Source: Gymnothorax reevesii | Lineage: Eukaryota; Chordata; Actinopteri; Anguilliformes; Muraenidae | Direction: 5' to 3' | Assembly: GCA_029721435.1 (NCBI GenBank) | Contig: CM056592.1 | Span: 31,941,611 to 32,005,610 of the forward strand | DNA: 64,000 bases | Shown: piece by piece, positions 53,001 through 59,000 of the stretch | Numbering within the stretch: position 1 is the stretch's first letter | Layout of the letters: every line of letters starts with the position of its first letter | Translations under genes and position numbers: made by a program | The notes under the pieces: generated by a model | Databases searched by the model: none | Told to the model about the DNA's origin: nothing | The model's input: only the letters and a program-made list of their open reading frames with translations

Positions 53001-56000
53001 TTAGGCGGGTTTTATGTGGGATTGGCACAATAATGGCTTACTTTTAGCAGCCTGACCATACAGCTCATTGTTGATAAGTACCTCCTTATCGTGCTCTTTG
53101 AAACGACCTCACCGTCTTGTTCCAGAGAATCCTGTTTCTCTCGAGGCAGCCTTTGGATATTTCTTTGTGTCTCTCCTGGCAGTTCGAGCTGAAATCTTTC
53201 TTGACCTACCTGACCTTGGCTTGGTATCAAGATATCCCCTAATTTTCCACCTCTTAATCCCAGACTGAACAGTACTGACTGGTATTTCAAGTTGGATATC
53301 TTTTTATATCCTTTCCTATCTTTAAAAAGTTGAACTACCTTATTATGAAGGTCCTTAGACAGTTCTTTTCCATTCTCTATGGTTCAGTGTGTAGACAGAT
53401 CAGTGCATCCACTCAGGAGATAACAAACTCAGACTACACACAGACACTAGTTACAATTTAAATAGCCACAGGTGTGGAACCTTAATTACCATTTAAACCT
53501 GAGTGTGTCACCTTGTGTCTATATAACAAGGTCAAACATTCAAGGGTATGTAAACTTATTAGGGTCGTTTGGGTCATTTCAGTTATCATTATGATTTTAA
53601 AAGGAGCCACACACCTGTGTGATGATAAATGACTTCACACGATCACTATCCCAACATAAAAGACAAGTTTTTTTGCATGATGAGCCATATTTTTTAAAAT
53701 AAATGGCAACATTTTATAAATTTAGATAAGGGATGCAAACTTTTGAGCACAACTGTAAACACTGCCGTTATTCCGTCACCACTCCCCATTGGGCTGAAAA
53801 TACCCTCAAATTAATCCCGAAAGTCTGCGCTCTGAGCTCATGGTCATTATTTCATCTCAGACCCCATAGCAGTAGTAGATGGCGAAAGTGACCATAGATT
53901 TGTTAAAGCACTTATGGACTGGATTGTACGTTGTCATTCTTTACGACTCCTCACTGCACGTTGGTGACATCAGTAGTTGTTTGGTTTGCCTCCCGCTGGT
54001 TTTGTTGTATCCTCACCGGGCCGGGCCCTGTGTTTGTGTGTTCCCCAGGCTTCGTGGCGATCCCTACGAGCGGAGTTTGTACATCTGAACCCGGCTCAGC
54101 TGCACCACATGCTGCGAGAGTATAACCCGGGACGGGCCTGTCCATCCAGCTGGGCTCCGACGCTGGAGGAGGCCAGCGCCGCCTCTAGCACCTGTGAGTG
54201 ACCACGTCGCCGTCATTACGCTGACGCGTCGACCCGAGGAATATTCCAGTCGATTACATTAACCCTTTGAGCGCTGAAAAAATTTTCAAGGAATTAAAAA
54301 TGTCATTATCCCGAGCTGTTGCAAACCTATCATGTGGAAACTTGTCAAGTTGCCACATGATAGGTTTTCAACAGCATCTGTGTTCGATATCTTGTATCAT
54401 TGGGCAACTACATTTGCCTACAGCGCTGAAAGGGTAAAGTAGGAGCCAGTCCTGGGGATGTGTTGGGTTAATGTTCCTGTTCTACAGCCCAACAGCTGCA
54501 CTGATCTCATAAATCAACTCTCTGAAGCCCTGTCCAAGCGTACTTGGATATTTTTGAAACCGTAGCATTTTCTGTGAGGTTTCGACCTTTCGCCCACATG
54601 CAGACTGAATTTTTGGTCACTGAAAACGGACCTTTTGGAATCGGCCTTCCAGTGTGAAGATTTCTAGAAACGCTGTTTGCACTGTTTAGGAGTGGACGGG
54701 GCAAACTGAGTTTTTGACCTGTGACATCAGAGCGCTTTTTAGCAAGTTTTTTTTAGGCTTGTGATTGGCCTACATTGTCCTGCATTCATTTATTTCATCG
54801 CCGACTGTTGGTTTGGCGTGCTCCTGACAGCGCTTTAATGGCGTTTTTGCATTTTGTACGCGGACTGAGATTTTTTTTGGAAAACGAATGTGCAAAAATC
54901 CATTTTCTGAAAACGCTCCTGCGTGTGACGACTGAGTCTGAATCTGAGTTTAACCCCATAATTAACCCAGGCCCTCGGATCCAAATCCAATTTCATCTAT
55001 AACTTGGAATAATCTCCAAGTGTATATTGGCAACGTGTCTTGAGTGTTGAGTCATTCGGATCATCAACTGCAAGAACGTTCAGGAATTTCGGAAAGCCTT
55101 CACTTGTGTCTTTATTTCTGTAATAAATGAAAGGAACGTGGTGCAGTATGGGGACAGTAGATGGCATTGAAAAGTAATTTGTTTAAGGGCTGTAGCAGAC
55201 AGGGTCACTGGTCTCCAGTTCAGTCCGACCTCAGAAGGAAGTGGGTAGGTCAACTTCCTGGAAGCAGTGTTTTTATAAGCGGCTGTCGAACTTAACCCTT
55301 CGAGCGCTAAATGCAGCTACTGTTGCTCAATGATCTAAGACATCAAAATCAAAGCTGTTGAAAACCTATCATGTGGCGACTTGTCTAAAAGAGTCGCCAC
55401 ATGATAGGTTTTCAACAGCACAAGACAATTTGATTTATATATTTTTTAAATTGATTTCAGCGCTCTAAGTGTTAATTCATCAACTGGTGTGATTTATTTT
55501 AATTATGGTTGCTAATTACAGATGCGAGAGATGATACAGTCAGTTTGTACGGACAGGGACTAATACAGCCAAAATGAGAAATCAGGATTATTTGTCTCAG
55601 AAGTTCAGCGCATTAGTTAGGCAAAATTATTTGTTTGATTTCGCAAGTCAGCATATATGACCCTAATTTGAAGAACAGGAGCAGCGGTTCTCACCCAGTA
55701 GATTTAAAACACTTCATACTTGTGGAAGAATTTCAACCCTGCTAAAAACTACAATTAGTCCAGTCTAAACTGGTCAGGCTGGTTTACTGTGTGTTTTCCA
55801 ACTGGTCCACTAGCAGTTCCGTAGCTGTCCTGCTGATAAACAGCTCGTCCATCACTTTGTACTCCTGCTGAATCTACTAGCATAAAACCAGCCACACTAG
55901 CTTTTATTAGCTGAAATGAAACACTGCTGGAACAGCTCGGTCCAACGCTTGTTCAGTTTGGCATTAATTGAAGGATATTTTCCTACATTTTCAGATTACC

Positions 56001-59000
56001 GCGTGCACTACATGGGGACCAGACTACATTATTCAGTTCGAAATGCTCGTAAACTACATGCACGCAGTATAACCACAACCAGACCAAGGATCGTTCTTCA
56101 GAATGAAATGTGCATTTAAATGTGGTCAGTGAAGCACACAGTCCAACTGACACTCAGAAACATAAAATTGGTTGCAGATTCAAAGCCCACTTTAATGGCT
56201 GTTCCTGGACTGTCTGAGCGTACAGTTTAGTGGTTAACAGGGCGGAGCAGCGAATGGGGAAATGATCGTGGTTCCCACACAGTGGAGACAGGGGGAAACG
56301 GGGATAAGGGTGGAGTGTGGAACAGGATACTGGCCCTGCTTTGTTTGCAGAGCCTGAAGGAAAGGTTAACTCTTCCATCTGCTGTCCATTACTGTGTCTG
56401 ATATTACTGGCATTCATTGGTGTCACAAATTATTTGGATGTAATAAAGTGCAGTAGATCAGGAGGTTGTAATCGTGAGTGCAGTGGACAATATGGCTTCT
56501 TCTTTCACAAAACCATCTCCTGGCTATTTTTTTCCCCCCGTCAAGGAAGAAATGTTTTCACCCCTTTGTCTGTTCGTTTATCTGCCTGTTAACAGGATAA
56601 CTCTAAATGTACAGATTGGTGAGAAATTTGGTAGGATGGTAGGTGGGAGTCTAAAGATGAGTTGATTTCATTTTGGAAGTGATCCGGAACATATTCTGGA
56701 TTCTTGATCTGGAAGAGTCAATAATACTGACGCATGTCGCGGTGGAGGTATGCCAGGGCACTTCTGGTTCTCTCTGATTTCCTGAGAGCGAAGCTTCAGT
56801 GCTTCCGAAGTCTGCGTCTCGTTCTCATGGCGTCCCTGATTTCCGCAGCTGACGTCCTCGAGAGTTTCGACAGCCACCCTCCCCTCATCCTGCCCAGCAA
56901 ACACTTCCATCTGGGGCTGGGGAGGCCCATCAAGGATGCGAGTCTGGGTGCCCAGCTGGGCCGTCTCCAGAAATTTCTCCTGGGCCTGGGAGAGTCGGCT
57001 GCCAGCTCTGTAATTCAGGTAAAAGCCCTTCGTGCCCCGAGGCTCATGTTTCTGTAATCCGGTCGCCATTCCGCTGAAATCCAGCTCTGTGGGAAGTGAC
57101 TTCAGGAAAGGAAAATGCTTCACATGGGCTTATTTTTTATTGCTCTAATGCTACAGAGATGTTTGCTGGCTCTGAGCCAATCTCATGTATTCATGCAGCT
57201 CTGAGCCAATCTCATGTATTCATGCAGCTCTGAGCCGATCTCATGTATTCATGCAGCTCTGAGCCGATCTCATGTATTCATGCAGCTCTGAGCCTATCTC
57301 ATGTATTCATGCAGCTCTGAGCCGATCTCATGTATTCATGCAGATCTGAGCCAGTCTCATGTATTCATGCTGCTCTGAGCCAATCTCATGTATTCATGCA
57401 GATCTGAGCTAGTCTCATGTATTCGTGCAGCTCTGAGCCGATCTCATGTATTCATGCTGCTCTGAGCCGATCTCATGTATTCATAAAGCTATGGAGATGT
57501 ATAGTGTATGAAGATGCCCTGTATTAGTCGCCTTGATAAGCACATTGATAGTTGAAAGTCGTATCAAGTGAGATGAATGCGTTTGTTTCTGACTCAGAAC
57601 GGGCCCTCGGAGCGGGGGCAGGAAGCGGCGTCAGAGGGCTTTCCTTCCTGCGCTGGGCGGAGGGGTTCGCTGGCCGCTGTGGAACCTGAGGTCTCTGACG
57701 TGACTGATGACCCTGGGGAGGAAGAGGGGTCAGCGGCGAAGGGGGCGTCTGCAGTCCCGCCCTCTCGTGCCAGAACGACACGCAGCACCAGCGTCACTGA
57801 CCTCAGCTCCAGCAAGGTGGCTCTGACCCAAAAGCTGAAGAATCTGGAGCTCCAGAACTCCCTGGCCGGAGAGCCGGACCTGAGCTGCCACAAAGGGCTG
57901 GCCCTGGACCCCTCCTGCCTCCTGACCCCGCCCAACACTCCTCAGGGCCAGGAGCTGGCAGAGTTAGACGCTGAAACACAGGAGGGCGCCGGGCGACACG
58001 CCCCGAACCCCGTGGGACGCGAGGGGAAAGGTAACCGAAGAGGGCTTGCTGAAATCACAGTGCACACACGGCATCTTTCACAGGCTGGAAGAACTGTTCT
58101 GAGCTCCCATTGTTGGCTTTTATCGTTCCGCACCACCGTCAGCCCATGGTGAATTCTTTATGAATAATAGAAGCCCCTGTGAAACTCGTTAAATGTAGAA
58201 GTGATGTGATAAAGTCAGCCATTTTGGACTGCGGGCTTGTTTTTTTAGTCGTTCACTGTAATAACAGAGCTTCAGAGGTGAGGGGAGGAGTCCTTCGTTA
58301 AGTCTTGTCTTTTGTTACAAACACGAGTATTTACTACAGGATGCATTTAAAGTGTGTGTCCTTCTCAGGATATTGGCTCGGCCTTTTTCAAGTTCGAAAG
58401 GATGCCGCTGCCTCTTTATGTCGGTGGGTTTTTGGAGACGGTCTTGAGGTTGTTCTTAACACCTCGGTGCGGGTTTTCAGCTCTTTGTGTTCTCTGCTTT
58501 GGCTGAACTGTTTCAAATAGCAGGAAAGTAAAACAAATGTTCAGACCATTTCACAGGCCTTTCCCACCATGACAGCTGTTTCCACACCTCCTCACCAACA
58601 CACTCACTATCCCACACACCTCAATGTCAACACGTCGTTTTATCTCTCTGAGAAACTTGGAGAGGTTAGGTAAATAATTTTTTTCCAAATTCTTTTGGAA
58701 GTTTCTTTTTTTAATTAGTCATCTGGGTTGTTTTTAATTGCCTGGATTTGTGCTAAGACTGGTGTTTCCTCTACATACAGATTTAGAATCGCCTGTGGAT
58801 TCAAGTAATTTGCCATTGAAAGTTTCATTATTTTTAAACATTTCCAGAGATGGCTCCTAAAAAGAGTCAGGCATAAATGTCATGATACTGGTGTATTTAA
58901 GAATGTGTTGGCATACATTGTATAACTCCAGTTCCAATGAAGTTGGGACATCTTGCAAAACATGAATAAAAACAGAATACAATGATTTTCAAATCCTCTT

